This document shows positions 1 to 10,800 of a DNA stretch of 64,000 nucleotides, one piece after another. The stretch comes from Candidula unifasciata (taxonomy: Eukaryota > Mollusca > Gastropoda > Stylommatophora > Geomitridae), in assembly GCA_905116865.2 (NCBI GenBank), contig CAJHNH020002502.1, forward strand, positions 454,736 through 518,735, read 5' to 3'. The position numbers and the translations under genes were made by a program. Numbering within the stretch: the stretch's first letter is position 1; each line of letters starts with the position of its first letter. The notes beneath the pieces are model-generated. The model worked only from the letters and a program-made list of their open reading frames with translations. It ran no database searches and had not been told where the DNA came from.

Positions 1-395
1 GAGTGGCCTTCCTCGAGTGCATAATAATAATAAATTTGCTAAATTTCAAGTATAATATAAAGTGATATCTTGGTATATGTCCTTGATAAAATTCAAGATT
101 TGACGTATACCAAAAGAAGGCTGTATATGACAACATAATTTTCGCATAAGAAAAAAAAAAGGAAAAGCGATTTATCCGTTCCCATTACACCTATTGTTAC
201 TGGCATGTTGTACCTTGGCGGAGTTGCATAAATTAACACTGCTTAATACTACAATGCATGAACACAAAAGCAATTAGATGAAATACGTGAAAATTCAACC
301 GAACTTTGCCTTGCTAAGAAGCGTCGAGTGCCAGTTAAGAAAAGACGAGTTGGAGATATGGTTTAAAAGAAGTCCCCTTCCAATATAACTTCAGG
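1..395. other. unassigned AT-rich sequence
   Basis: I see no open frame, RNA-like fold or repeat match to the rest of the window here. There is a short A-run near 150 only. Confidence 0.5.
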
Positions 396-890
396 AATTG
401 ATTGATTGATTTGATTCAAGAACCGATATCACAGCACTCGGGGCATTCCCATAAGCGCTCCGTCCCCATCTTCAGCAGCAAGCGAAGAGTTCCGATAGTA
501 ATGGTGCCAGTAGCATTCTGATTAAATGTCCGTCTTGCCTTTCCTCTGAGCATCTACCAGAACCTCTCGTCACTCCCCGCTGCATCAATCTCACCAGACT
601 GTGGTGATCCATCTGCTCCTCCGAACTGTACACGCTCTCCCACAAGGCACTAACCACGTCTGCCTTATCATGTATCAGTATTCCACCAGTCTGTCCGCCT
701 GTTCATTTCCCAACACACCAGCGTGCCCCCGTGAAAAAATCCAGACAATACTCCTCACCCGTGTCCTTCGCAGCGAAGCATGCCACTCTGCACGAAGCAT
801 ACCTGTTCTGATCTTCCTCAGCATGCTTTCTGAATCATTTACACTCACGGGGTGTGTGTCGTGTTCTCTAGCCAGCTTCAGGAATATGAA
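396..890 (-). mobile_element. LINE-E fragment: RNase H end plus 3' terminus
   Basis: Read on the minus strand, the segment at about 685-830 translates to SMLRKIRTGMLRAEW followed by GHAGVLGNEQADRL. This is the last part of a type I RNase H domain of a non-LTR retrotransposon, with the final catalytic Asp in the NEQAD motif. It continues into a C-terminal stretch (TITIGTLRLLLK, then ECPECCD at about 432-452) that recurs at 3.0, 3.5, 28.9, 29.1, 29.9, 45.9 and 47.0 kb, so I call the family LINE-E. The 3' end carries a short TCAA-type tail near 396-415. Stops after the RNase H motif show it is dead. The RNase H assignment is from motif recognition; the continuity into the 3' end is seen directly. 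Confidence 0.65.
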
Positions 891-1261
891 AGTCTTGTAT
901 TTTTTTTTTTAAATCTTTGTTATGTCTCTTTTCCCTAATTGGACCTGGCTGAGATTCACAATGTCTAACTTTTACTAAAAATCTTTCCATTGGACTTTGC
1001 TTCTGTTTTCTGTTTGGGGTGTTTCTAAAATCTGACAATCGTCAGGTCACTCGGGACAATGCTATTACGGCTTGTTTGGTCTTTGTTGGGGTGCTACTTC
1101 TTTGCAGTTTTTGACATCCGTCCATTTGGCAAAAGTTTCCTTGATTAATGAAAGGGGTAAACTACAGTATCACGCGTGTCCGGAATCAATTTGACCCATG
1201 CAAGTTCTAGCACTGAGGTCAAGCAAAACACGTTCACGCCAATGCAGGTCGTGAAAAAAGT
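891..1261. other. unassigned stretch
   Basis: A T-run at 899-911 and no further recognisable feature. Confidence 0.5.
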
Positions 1262-1445
1262 TAGTCGTATACCGAGGTGCATACTAGTACATCACACAGG
1301 GCGATAAACACCAGGTGACACAAATTACCACCATGCGGATGAGGATCACCAGTGGAGAGGTCCCAGAAACTGCATTCAACCGTTAGCTTATAATACGACA
1401 ACAGCCAGGGAGGGGCTTCAAAATAACAAAAAATTTCACCCCACA
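1262..1445 (+). repeat. dispersed repeat family G, copy 1
   Basis: This segment matches 17575-17795 in the opposite orientation. Shared blocks include a stretch around ACATCACACA, another around GATGAGGATCACC and the word GAGAGGTCCCAGAAAC. No terminal repeats, tail or coding motif identify the element class, so it is left as an interspersed repeat of unknown type. Confidence 0.55.
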
Positions 1446-1496
1446 AGGGTGATATATATGAGTATAGCTCAATTATTCGTCTTCCCCCTTATGGTG

Positions 1497-1498
<2 letters not shown>

Positions 1499-1568
<70 letters not shown>
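1499..1568. repeat. (AT)n microsatellite
   Basis: Uninterrupted AT dinucleotide run of about 35 units. Confidence 0.97.
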
Positions 1569-1571
<3 letters not shown>

Positions 1572-1685
1572 TAATAATTATATTGCAAGATGTCTGCTTA
1601 CATCTGAGTCACATCTGCAACTGCTGAAGACACTTTACAATATGCAGTAAATTAAAAGCCAAATTACACCACTATCCACGAAAGA

Positions 1686-1686
<1 letters not shown>

Positions 1687-1716
<30 letters not shown>

Positions 1717-1811
1717 CTTCTTCTTCTTCTTCTTCTTCTTCTTCTTCTTCTTCTTCTTCTTCTTTCTTCTTCTTCATCTTCTGCTTCTTTTTCTTCTTCT
1801 TCTTCTTTTTG
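1687..1811. repeat. (CTT)n microsatellite
   Basis: CTT/GAA run of about 125 bp with a few interruptions at its right end. On the minus strand it reads as (GAA)n following a degraded GTGAACC-like word, so it may be the tail of an eroded SINE A or LINE, but no body can be aligned. Confidence 0.95.
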
Positions 1812-2212
1812 CGAAAGGTTCACAATGGATAAACGTGGTACGCATGGATACCAAACACCAACACATAAACATTGCAGGGACTGTTCGAGAAATGCAGGCG
1901 TGCGAGGGAATGAAAAGGCCTGTTTACTTTAAAAGTCATAGCTACAGGCAACACCCGTACTGGACAAAGAAGACACTCTGAAGACCATTTGTGAACGACG
2001 CTGATAGACGTCACGGAGCTGGATAAAATAAAATGTGCACGAATTTGTGGACATATAATTAGGTGTGGATTTGTCAAAGCGACACTAGGAAAAGAAGATA
2101 AAGACGTGTCTACGATCAGTGTGCTGTGGGAACAAGTTAACTACACTTCAAGATTTTCGTTGCGGGAGACAAAGCATCTAAGGGTATATCCGGTGTGATA
2201 TGATGTCAGTTC
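1812..2212. other. unassigned stretch
   Basis: No convincing open frame or repeat match. Confidence 0.45.
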
Positions 2213-2425
2213 TTAAATCAGTTCTTCTTCTTTCGTTCGGTTGAAACAAATTATTAAATCTGCAATGTTCTCTGTAGTATGATCTTCACCGTCTTTGTAA
2301 TTCACTCTGCGACCCGTAAAGTTTGACTTGCACTGATGTTTCTCTTGGCCAAAAGTTTTGCCTTGATAAGTTGTATTTGGGACATGATCTGTTGTCTCAG
2401 GTGCCAATCCACGTGTGCACATGAC
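2213..2425 (-). mobile_element. 3' end of an RNase H LINE (same kind as 53-54 kb)
   Basis: On the minus strand the 69-residue frame reads CTRGLAPETTDHV, then QGKTFGQE, and ends with FNRTKEEELI. This parallels the last part of the element at 52.86-54.18 kb, which has CSCGNVPQTAEHVLQDC, then GKTFWPE, and finishes GGCGAACGAAAGAAGAAG. Here the nucleotide end is CCGAACGAAAGAAGAAG. It represents only the C-terminal Cys/His region and the 3' untranslated end, so it is a short 5'-truncated insertion, considerably diverged. Confidence 0.6.
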
Positions 2426-3014
2426 TGATTCGCCAATCCTAAATGTTGTTTACATGTGGCTGCGAAGTCGACTGGGTCCTGTTACAAGGCATAGAAAAAT
2501 AACTTGCTCTGGTCTGTCCAAAATATGATTATCATCTTCTGCCGGTTTTGGCGACTTTCTGGTATATTTGATTATTCTCCTATTCTGTTGATAAGAGACT
2601 GGTACGTCAGGTTGTTCTTCATTTGCACTTGCCTTAGCTAGTTAACCACGTCTCTCATTTACGGGAACTCCACTGTGAGATGGTATTTATTGCAAAGTTA
2701 CCTCACACCGGTTGCCTAGTTTAGAGATTAGCCTCCCTATACCAGGTAATTTTCCAGATTGGAGTGCTCTGGCATTTGTGGTATACCACGATTGGTAAGA
2801 AATATGACACATATTTACTTAAATCAGTAAAATACGTAAAATACACCCTGACGTACCCACATGGAAAGATGCCTGTAGTGAATGCCCACCATTGAAGTAG
2901 CAGCTGAATACTCTGCCTGAAGGACTAACACATAGCGACTCGAAGTATCACCACTGAGATGCCAAACCAACAGGAGTAAATCACATAAATCCCGTTTAGC
3001 CGATGAACACAATG
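2426..3014. other. unassigned stretch
   Basis: No supportable gene or repeat seen. Confidence 0.45.
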
Positions 3015-3180
3015 ATGTTGATCATTACGGTCTGGGGAAAATGGCGCTGCGAGGAGTTGCAAAAAAGTCTGGTCGGCGCTCAGAACTCGGAAAAAGGCGA
3101 GACGGATATACAATCAGTCAGTTACTGCTGAAGACGGAGTGCTTATGGGGGTGACCTGAGTACTGTTATGTTGATTCTTA
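3015..3180 (+). mobile_element. LINE-E 3' fragment
   Basis: The plus-strand translation reads KMALRGVAKKSGRRSEL, then RRDGYTISQLLLKTECLWG. This matches the C-terminal tail of LINE-E. It is important as a single-copy version of the segment that is tandemly amplified at 46.18-47.0 kb. Confidence 0.55.
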
Positions 3181-3524
3181 ATTCAATATTTAACACAGTT
3201 ATGTTGGGGTACCGGAGAGGTTATTACTACGGAGTAAGTTATTGTGCAGTGTGGGTGGATTCAATACTTTCATCCCTTTAAGTTGCGATATTATTTGTAC
3301 GAATGTCTACTTCCTGCCTTCCTGACTCTAAACAGTTTCATGTGGGAAGTTAAACAAAAAGTGTATGACAGTTTCTTGTCTTTAACGTGGTTGACAGTTT
3401 TTACTTAATATCTTAGTAAGTCCTTTCATCAAATCCTGTTTTTTTTTTTTTTTTTTTTTTTTCTTCTTTTTAACTTCACAGACAAATAACTCAAAAACAA
3501 CACTATGTCATTGGTAAAGTGAGC
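3181..3524. other. unassigned stretch with poly(T)
   Basis: Contains a T run at about 3439-3462. Nothing else is recognised. Confidence 0.5.
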
Positions 3525-3780
3525 TGCCTTATGAACCGACATCATAGCATTCGGAGCATTGCCATAAGCATTCCGTCCCCAGCTTTAGCAGCCAGCGCAG
3601 AGTTCCCTTTCTGATGGTCAAGTCTAATCGTACATCCTGTCTGGCCCTTTCTCTGATTGTAGAGAGCTAGTCTAATCTCCTGGTCCATTCCTGGCTGCAC
3701 CCGTTTCTTCAAGCTACGAGGATCTATTTGTCATGGAAACTGCAACACTTTAACCACATCAGAAGTCGCTGTAGTTTAGA
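3525..3780 (-). mobile_element. LINE-E 3' fragment
   Basis: The minus-strand sense sequence encodes KGTLRWLLKLGTECLWQC followed by SECYDVGS, the conserved C-terminus of LINE-E. Upstream sense sequence is full of stops and small shifts. Oriented oppositely to the copy 350 bp to its left. Confidence 0.6.
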
Positions 3781-3935
3781 ATAAACAGCGGAAGGCCTAG
3801 TCCCTTGAAGACAAGACAGTCCTCATCTCCACTTTAACAGCGCCATAAAAAGCAGGACTTGGTTTCGGATTCCTGATTTTCATTGGTGCTGACACGAAAG
3901 AGCGGGAGTCTGGGAGCTTGGCATTTTTAAGTATG

Positions 3936-4218
3936 GCTTCTTCTTTGCGTTCACTGGCTGTAAACTCGGGCGGAATGTTCTGGCTGTTCGTCCACTTCTG
4001 GACTTTAGTCCTGTTCCAGGACTTGACCTTTGTGTGCACATCCGTTTTACACATTTGGTTTATTTGTTAGCAGACTATTGTACTGGTTCCTCGTCTGTCA
4101 GGCAAATACACCCGACTTCGGAGGAAACCCCATAATTAATCGATTTTTGCGAGAAGCTTGTTATGGGGGCAGTAAGTCTGTTCCCAGTCAAATGTGACCC
4201 CTGGAACCCACGTGGGAA
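3936..4218 (-). mobile_element. SINE A, full length, with target duplication
   Basis: A full-length 283-bp minus-strand copy. The GAA tail is short (at 3938) and the sense 5' end lies near 4218. The 10-bp direct repeat TTTAAGTATG flanks it at 3926-3935 and 4219-4228, the signature of LINE-machinery integration. The sense order shared by all copies is: GTGGGTTCCGG start, an AAACAAGAATAGACCCACTG block, a GTCGACTAA block, CTTCCTTCGAAGTCGGAGTG, GAGGCAAGGAACC, CAGGTTCTGGAACA, and the GGTGAACGC end. Copies are not protein coding although they give short shadow frames. Confidence 0.9.
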
Positions 4219-4240
4219 TTTAAGTATGTTATGATAATGA

Positions 4241-4245
4241 TTATG

Positions 4246-4292
<47 letters not shown>

Positions 4293-4322
4293 TATAATAA
4301 TAATAATAATAATAATAATAAT
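4241..4322. repeat. (AAT)n microsatellite
   Basis: ATA/AAT trinucleotide run starting just beyond the right target duplication of the neighbouring SINE. Confidence 0.96.
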
Positions 4323-4409
4323 TTGCTGAACAGCAAAAAAGTAAATTATATTTGAAATAATATTAAATAAATGTAAATTCACTGTGGTTTAAAAAAAAAA
4401 TATTATTCA

Positions 4410-4587
4410 GAGTTTTGCTCGGTACTATGGATATCGCAACCCTTCGACCTTGAATCCATGATAGATAACGTAAATTTTGAAAAGATCGGGCTCTCTGCCT
4501 ACTCCCAAGCCTGAACTAGGACCACAAGGCGTTAGCGACCCGGCCACGGAGCAGCTGGTTTAATCAACTTAACTAGCGCGCCGGGAA
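4410..4587 (-). mobile_element. SINE B (tRNA-like)
   Basis: Minus-strand copy of a tRNA-like element also present at 33.55-33.76 and 54.34-54.56 kb. The sense head is CCCGGCGCGCTAG. It is followed by a region resembling a pol III A box and then GTGGTCCTAGTTC, a degenerate B box. The shared tail contains GCGATATCCATAGTACCG. This copy is diverged in the head. Confidence 0.7.
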
Positions 4588-5040
4588 AAGTCACTTAAAT
4601 ACTTGACAAAGAACTTTTATATGTGGTAATGATATTAGTTTGGCGGGGGAAAAAAGGGGAGCGGTGGGGGTTGTAACTTAGCCTGTTGACTAAAATTGTG
4701 GACAGCAAGCATTTTAGAACAAGTCTACGTTTAATATGTTGCATATACACACACATGTTTAGCTCTATAGCTTAAAAATTTAAAAGCTTAGGTATTTAAA
4801 AATATTGTAAAGCAAAAATGAGCTTCAGCTGAAAAGCAATACATTGTATTTGTCTATACATATTTGATGTTAAGAACATTTGCGACATACTCAAGGCGTT
4901 GGGAAAAAAATGTATTAAATTTTTTTTTTTTTTTTCATTTATTTAATAACTGACGCTTTAAACAGCAAATGACAACTGTAAGGAAATAATAAAACAACAG
5001 AATAACGAAACCAGTTTCCAACGTTTCAGTGCTATAATTT
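4588..5040. other. unassigned stretch
   Basis: T-run near 4920-4935; otherwise nothing recognised. Confidence 0.45.
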
Positions 5041-5520
5041 ACTGTTGCATCTACTGTACTGTTGTATGTTATGTACTGTGGTATGTACTGAACTGTTGTA
5101 TGTAACGTGATGTGGAATGTACTTGACTGGTGTATGTAATGTACTTTTGTATGTACAGGACTGTTGTATGCAATATACTGTTGTATGTACTGGATTGGTG
5201 TATGTAATGTACTACCATTTGCAATATACTATTGTATAGAATGTACTATTGTAGTAATATACTACTGATTGCAGTATACTCTTGGGTGTCATAAACTGTT
5301 GTGTGTAATGTACTGTTGTATGCGGTTTACTGTTGTATAGGTGCACTGCTGTATTAATGTACTACTGATTGCAGTATACTGTTCAGTGTAATACATTTTT
5401 GCGTGTTTCATATACTGTTGTATGGAGTATAATGTTGTATGAAGTGTACTGTTGTATTGATGTACCATTGTTTGCAGTATACTGTTGTGTGTAATGTACT
5501 GCTATGTGTAATGTTCTATT
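5041..5520. repeat. degenerate tandem repeat, about 20-bp period
   Basis: About 480 bp built from variants of GTACTGTTGTATGTAATG with substitutions and small indels. The spacing wanders between roughly 18 and 24 bp. It appears to be an old, decaying array. Confidence 0.8.
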
Positions 5521-5954
5521 AAGTTATTATGTTATCACATTCGACGTTTTCGCATAATGGGCATCCTATGCGTACTCAGTCCTCCGATGCAGCAGCCACC
5601 ACTCCAAGGTACCTCGACTGATTGTTACCATAAGGAGCTGGTTACAATATCTCCTGTCTTTAGCCTCGAAAACGGCATAGTCGTGCTTCATGAAGCTTAA
5701 CTTATCGGTCACGCAGTCGTGTTAGCGTCAGAGATTCGCCATTATCTTCCAACCTAGTCCGTACAGGGTTGATGATATCAGCTCTGTCCATGCTTCTTCC
5801 CATTTCCATTGATGCATTAATTGCCAGCTGGTCAGCTCTTTCATTATAGTTTACTCCTGCGTGATCAGATGTGTAGATCTAGGTGATGGAAGTTAACTGC
5901 GACTTCCAAATGCCTATTTTTAGCGGAGACTATTCTGTTGTGTGTCATGAGCGG
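5521..5954. other. unassigned stretch
   Basis: No supported feature. Confidence 0.4.
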
Positions 5955-6118
5955 ACTCTGGGGGAAAGTTCTGGTTGTCGTAATAGTCCTGCTCCAGAAC
6001 CTGAATGTTGTATGTGTCAGTTTTATACTTGTTGTGTCCTTAGTCAGATACTCCGACCGTTAGTATACACTGCGCTGGGTTGTTCCCCCACAATGGGGTC
6101 CCGGAACCCACACAATAT
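5955..6118 (-). mobile_element. SINE A, internally deleted
   Basis: Minus-strand SINE A with recognisable GAAAGTTCTGGTT, CTCCAGAACCTGA and CCCGGAACCCACAC blocks. It has lost much of the middle, and no GAA tail remains. Confidence 0.75.
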
Positions 6119-6431
6119 AGTCTACTACGTTGTATCGCTGTTGTAAGCAATATACTACTTCGCAAATATAACTGCTTGAACTTATCAGAAGAGTACAGTC
6201 AACTCTGGCCACATCGTGAGGAAAAAAATGGGGTGGGGGTGGGGGGGGGGCAGGAACACTCTGTGACAGCGGGAAGATTGGCGCAAGAGAAAAAGAAGTG
6301 AGAAACCAAGAGTAATGATAACAGACAGTTTAACACCATAGCATCAAGGTTACCCGTATAACGAATTAACGGTAGTGCTTGAAACAAGAATATTTAATCG
6401 AATTCCTTTGTCCCTGTGGGCTCGAGGAAGC
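6119..6431. other. unassigned stretch
   Basis: G-rich near 6230-6250; nothing else recognised. Confidence 0.4.
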
Positions 6432-6705
6432 GCCGTTGTGTAGCGGCTAGTCGCTCGCCAGCTGATCATAAAGTCGTGGGTTCAAGTCCTAAACTGGACT
6501 TTTTTTTTCAAAAATGACTTAGGCTCACAGATCGACCTGGGCTGAAACAGGTACCAAGTGCAGTCCTGGGAAGCAAAGACAATGGACGTTATCTTGGCCA
6601 TACTATTCACTGAGTGTGGTCTATAACTTAAAGGTCCAGAACTCTAGACCAATGCTCACAGTACGCCCCAAGGCGCAGAAAGGTGACTAACTTTTACTTT
6701 GAGCT
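6432..6705 (+). mobile_element. SINE C (tRNA-derived), near full length
   Basis: Plus-strand copy. The head GTGTAGCGGCTAGTCG occupies the A-box position and AAGTCGTGGGTTCAAGTCC is a good pol III B box. The body contains AAAAATGACTTAGGCTC and GTGCAGTCCTGGGAAG. The 3' end contains AGGCGCAGAAAGGTGACTAA. Other copies lie at 33.05, 33.77, 41.76, 42.31, 45.35, 52.73 and 54.20 kb. Confidence 0.82.
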
Positions 6706-6799
6706 TCAGGGACCACGCGACTTAGCTGGCAACGCAAGAGCTTTAGCATCTTTACCAGCAGAAGGAAGAAAATTCAGTATAAATCTCTTTCGGTAGGGG

Positions 6800-6877
6800 A
6801 AAGCTGGAAGGATTAGCCAAGACCACTGACGGGCCACGCTGCTGACGTCACTAAACCAGGCTAACGATTCGTTAACG
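6800..6877. repeat. single arm of the palindromic element found at 26.0-26.4 kb
   Basis: Matches the left arm at 26018-26101 around CTGACGGGCC, GCTGCTGACGTCA and a terminal CGTTAACG. Here only one arm is present, and it runs directly into a hAT-type end. Confidence 0.65.
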
Positions 6878-7026
6878 CAGCGATTCTCAAACTGGGTGCC
6901 GCGAGCATATGTCTGGGGTGCCGGGACAAAAATCAATTAAATTTGTACTGTTTTTTTTTTTCCTTTTTTTTCTCTCTCCTAAGTATTCAACCCGCTTTAA
7001 GGGTAGGTGTGCCGCGAATTATTATT
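6878..7026 (+). mobile_element. left part of a hAT-type element
   Basis: Starts CAGCGATTCTCAAACTGGGT immediately after CGTTAACG, the same junction as at 26101/26102. A GTGCCGCGAA word near 7010 is also hAT-like. The sequence then runs into a 25-base C tract and no right terminus is found. It is a truncated element; class assignment rests on the CAGCG terminus. Confidence 0.5.
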
Positions 7027-7051
7027 CCCCCCCCCCCCCCCCCCCCCCCCC
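7027..7051. repeat. poly(C) tract, 25 bases
   Basis: Uninterrupted C run; one of about ten G/C homopolymers of 16 bases or more in this window. Confidence 0.95.
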
Positions 7052-8305
7052 GACGAAAACGAGATTTCCATTATTTTCAATGGGTAAAATTGCCTTCGAA
7101 CTCAAAAGATTTGGAATTGGAAGGCTGTCTTGGAATGGATTATGCACGAACTTGGAGGTACAATAATTTTTCTTTTAATTGGAAAAAGGGGGGGGGGGGG
7201 AGGAACACTTAACCCTCTTACAAATGTGGGGCTTTTTAATCGGAGTTCATAAACCCCCTAGTTCCGCTGACCCTGTTTGTTCGTATAGGGTTTTCTTTGT
7301 TGTTGGTTTGCTCTACCTAGCTCATTATTTTGCCTGTTTTCTCTTATCTGGTGTTTCGTTTGCTTGTCTGTTAGCTCACTGATTAGTTGGTACATACATT
7401 CTTTCGCCTTGCCGTGTCTTGTTTTAATGACACTGATTACATCTTGCTGCTTGTAGTGTATTTATGATTTGCTGTTTGGATAAAGTCAGATGTGTCGGCC
7501 GCAAGGCGTTAATATCACAGCTGTGCTGTAAACAGACACAGCGCAGTTACATCACTCGGACGAACGAAAATAAGAAGATGGTCCTCCCTATTACATTTCA
7601 GCACAAAGCACCACGACAAAGCCACCTTGAACCACGAGTGTCCTACACTTCACAATAACACCAACTTTTTAAAACTCTTCCTACTTTGAGTACGGCTCTA
7701 GACACATGAAAAGTAAAAGGGTGGCGGGCGTCCTAGTCTAAAGAAGTGGACAAGTGGCTTGCCTTTCATTCTAATTACCAGAGACGATCCGGACTCTTTA
7801 AAACATCATCACCTGCAGAGCTCTCTCAGCAACGCCCTAGCCATGCCGGCAGTAGCTGGGATGCCCTGTACAAACATGAAGGAATGACTGCCGATGAGCA
7901 CGTAAACAAACGCCAACCTCAGCTTGGAAGTTGATAAATTTTAATTATTTCTTCCGACCGAAAAACCCCAGCAAGTCCCAGATGAACCCCGCTCCGATTT
8001 CGTCATTACGCCGCAGGACCTGTTTCCGGTCTGGCAGTATTTAGCTTTCAACATCGGAGAGCAGTTTTGTGTTAACGTCAAAGTTTGGCTTGAATTCTGA
8101 GTTTCTGTCACAGCACGGCGCATAGACCCAGGTAGAGCATGGTTTCTACACATCATGCTATAAAATAGGCACGCCAAGAAATGGGTAACTTTGGATGGAA
8201 CCCTAGTATCCCTAAACACTTTGATAACCTCTCCTCACAAAACGAGTTACTATACGTTAATAGGTTAACTAACCCAAAGAAAAATATATTCACCATCGAA
8301 AGCCT
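7052..8305. other. unassigned stretch
   Basis: Contains a 13-base G run at 7188-7200. The short open frames (for example 7746-7934 and 7941-8219 on opposite strands) show no domain or repeat identity I recognise. Confidence 0.4.
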
Positions 8306-8790
8306 TGCTGACTGGCGTGGGCGATCATGCCTTTCCACAAGCTGCGATCCGGAACTGTGTGTATCAGTTCGTGTGCTGACGCCGCTCCATGCCTTACAAA
8401 AGACTGAAAGAATCTTCTCACGCAGTCTTTCCCTGTCTCTCTTTCTACAGCTCTTTCCAGTGGTCTTTCCATAACAGGACCAAAAATGGTGACCGTCTCT
8501 TTCTGATGTTTGTGATGTTTCTGATGTTTTCGAGCTCTCAACTTTTTCAAAACATCGGGGCTGCTCTTCTTGGCTGTCCAAAGAATTATAAGGATTCTTC
8601 AGTAAAACCACATCTCCGAGGCCTTAAAATCTTGTTCGGTTTGTTTATTAATTGTCTAAGCTTCACAGCTGTATGTTAAAACCGGTTCTATATAGCATGC
8701 GAGAATTCTTTTCCAAACCATCCAATGACATGGATTTATGGTACACAACGTTCTTCATTTTATAAAATGAAGTTTTGGGCCTGTTCTATT
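8306..8790 (-). mobile_element. LINE-3 C-terminal fragment
   Basis: Minus-strand copy closely related to 26527-27010. Both share GCTTGCTGACTGGCGTGG, CATGCCT and TGTATCAGTTCGTGTGC in the same order. Sense translation gives broken pieces of the reverse-transcriptase tail, matching FYRRMLRIHW...RKRxxFFGHxxRK at 26.6 kb. Frameshifts interrupt it throughout; the apparent 152-codon frame is not the ancestral reading. Confidence 0.65.
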
Positions 8791-8961
8791 CTACTCGTTC
8801 CCACTGTGATGCGACTTCCATCGGATGTTATCCGTGTGCCTAGATTCTTAAAATTCTGTAATTGTCCTAAAAATCACACCTTTGACTTTTATTATACATT
8901 TGTTATGTATCTATTCTAAATGCCTAAAAAATCCACACAATGAATTAAATCAGTGTTTCCT

Positions 8962-9145
8962 CCCCGTGTGAGTTCTACGGCTTAACTGTCGGGAAAACAA
9001 GAATAGACCCACTGCTTTCCCAAAAAGCATGTCGTAGGAGAGCATCTGCCTGAGAAGCAGGGAACCAAGAGACTGCATACAAGTAATCCATGCCCTTGAA
9101 ACTTAATGGGCACCCAAAACTCAGGTTCTGGAAGTTGTTGCAGAC
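8962..9145 (+). mobile_element. SINE A, 3'-truncated and deleted
   Basis: Begins CCCCGTGTGAGTTC and contains GAAAACAAGAATAGACCCAC, AAAGCATGTCGTAGGAG, CATCTGCCTGAGAAGCAGG and CTCAGGTTCTGGA. The GTCGACTAA to GAAGTCGG block is missing, and the GGTGAACGC end and tail are absent. Confidence 0.85.
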
Positions 9146-10800
9146 CTTAGTTGTCTATAAAAACCTAACACATACATCTGAGCTAAAATACTGTGGAGAG
9201 ATGGATGGTGATGAACATGGTATGGTGCTTGATGATTGCTAACTCTGGTTTTCCTCTTTAAACAGGGATGTTATTAATATATGGGAGCCAAGTAAACTAT
9301 CAATATCCTAAAACACCTAGCAAATTTAACCAAAATCCAGCTTACATGTTTAGGGATCCTTAGCGAAAAACTCATTCCTATCCATGTACCAATATCAGTG
9401 GCTGCATGAGACGACAACTGTCTGTTGTTATGTGATGTTCACCATAAGATTGAATCTTCAATTCAGAAGTCTTTTATATGAGGGGGCTGCCAACAACTGC
9501 CACGACCATAGGGTGGTATAGCTAATCTAGAACTGTAATTTTTAAACCGGACCCATCTTCCGTGAGAGACCATTGAACATTTTAAACACTTTAGTGTGGT
9601 ATAAGCTAGACATTCAAAGTTCTGTTAATTCTAGTGACAGGTAAACAGTGACCTTCATGGTGGAATTCACAAGACTTCAAACATGCACTGCCAGATGTGT
9701 AAGGATTCAACACTTCAGGTGAACATGACATCCTGGACAGATCAGTTGTGGTTGCCAGCAAATGCAGACAACCCGAACACGCAGCGCCTGTTACCTTGGT
9801 CCAAAATTCTAGTTTGCCAGTGATGACACTTGCTGTTGCTAGGGACAAACCAGAAGTTCATCTGGATTAGAGTATTCTTTGCTTCCTTCGCTAGTTTAGT
9901 TTGTCTTGTTGAAATCATTTCTTTATATTACTTACTTTTGTTGCACTGATTACATGATATTTTGTTATTTTACATTATGTGATTAGTGTCCATCCTTTAC
10001 AGATCTTAAGTTGTCTGGTGTATGTATTGTATTGTTGCAATTCATGTTATACTGGGTTAATTTGACTAGCATAGGATTACTATCTAGTCTGTGGGTTAAT
10101 AAGTAGTGGGAAATTCGGTCTAAGTTGCGCCTAGAAATGTTTATGAATTCTGTAGTTCCATAATTTGAGTCGCCTCACCTCTGAAGTAGGTTAGATGTTT
10201 TTTTTTTTTTTTTTGAGCTGCAGGATACCGCCTAGTCCATTGCGAGCCAACATCTCTACACTTAAACTACTTCAGAGTGTCTTTTTGGTTCATGAGGTGA
10301 AACCCTAACAAAGACACGTGACACCAGCGTTATGTGACAAACTTGAAGAAAAAGAGAAAATATAACAGTTATATTAGGACCCCCTACAGTTATACGTAAC
10401 CTGCAATCCAGTGTTGGCATAGAATTTATTGGCGACAGAAATGGCGTCCCTAAATACTGTTGTCCCTATGTTTAAGGCTGAATATTTATACAAGCTGTTG
10501 CAGCTGCAACAGCGACCACGGCCCTGCAACACGCTAATGTCGACAACCACAGTGATAATCGTTTCTTTCACCTCCGCTGCGGCCCGCTGCTGCTTTGATT
10601 TGTCAGACAGCAATGACACAAATTGCCCGTTTGTATGTAGCCGCCAACCGCTACAAATGTCCCAGGCAATTTGATTGACGACTCTCCCACGTGCACTAAG
10701 CCTGTATCTATCTTTCTGTCAGTAAACAGTCATACTTCCCATCCTAGCTTTTTTCCCCCCAGGTCACCCAATGCAAAATGTCATGGAAGCAGAAGCGGAT
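9146..10800. other. unassigned 1.65-kb stretch
   Basis: No repeat match within the window apart from a T run at about 10198-10214. Overlapping frames on both strands at 10374-10674 lack recognisable motifs. This is one of the few long intervals where unrecognised unique sequence could sit. Confidence 0.4.

Noticed and set aside
10374..10674. Overlapping 81-codon frames on both strands
   Set aside because: No motif, and mutual overlap suggests chance.
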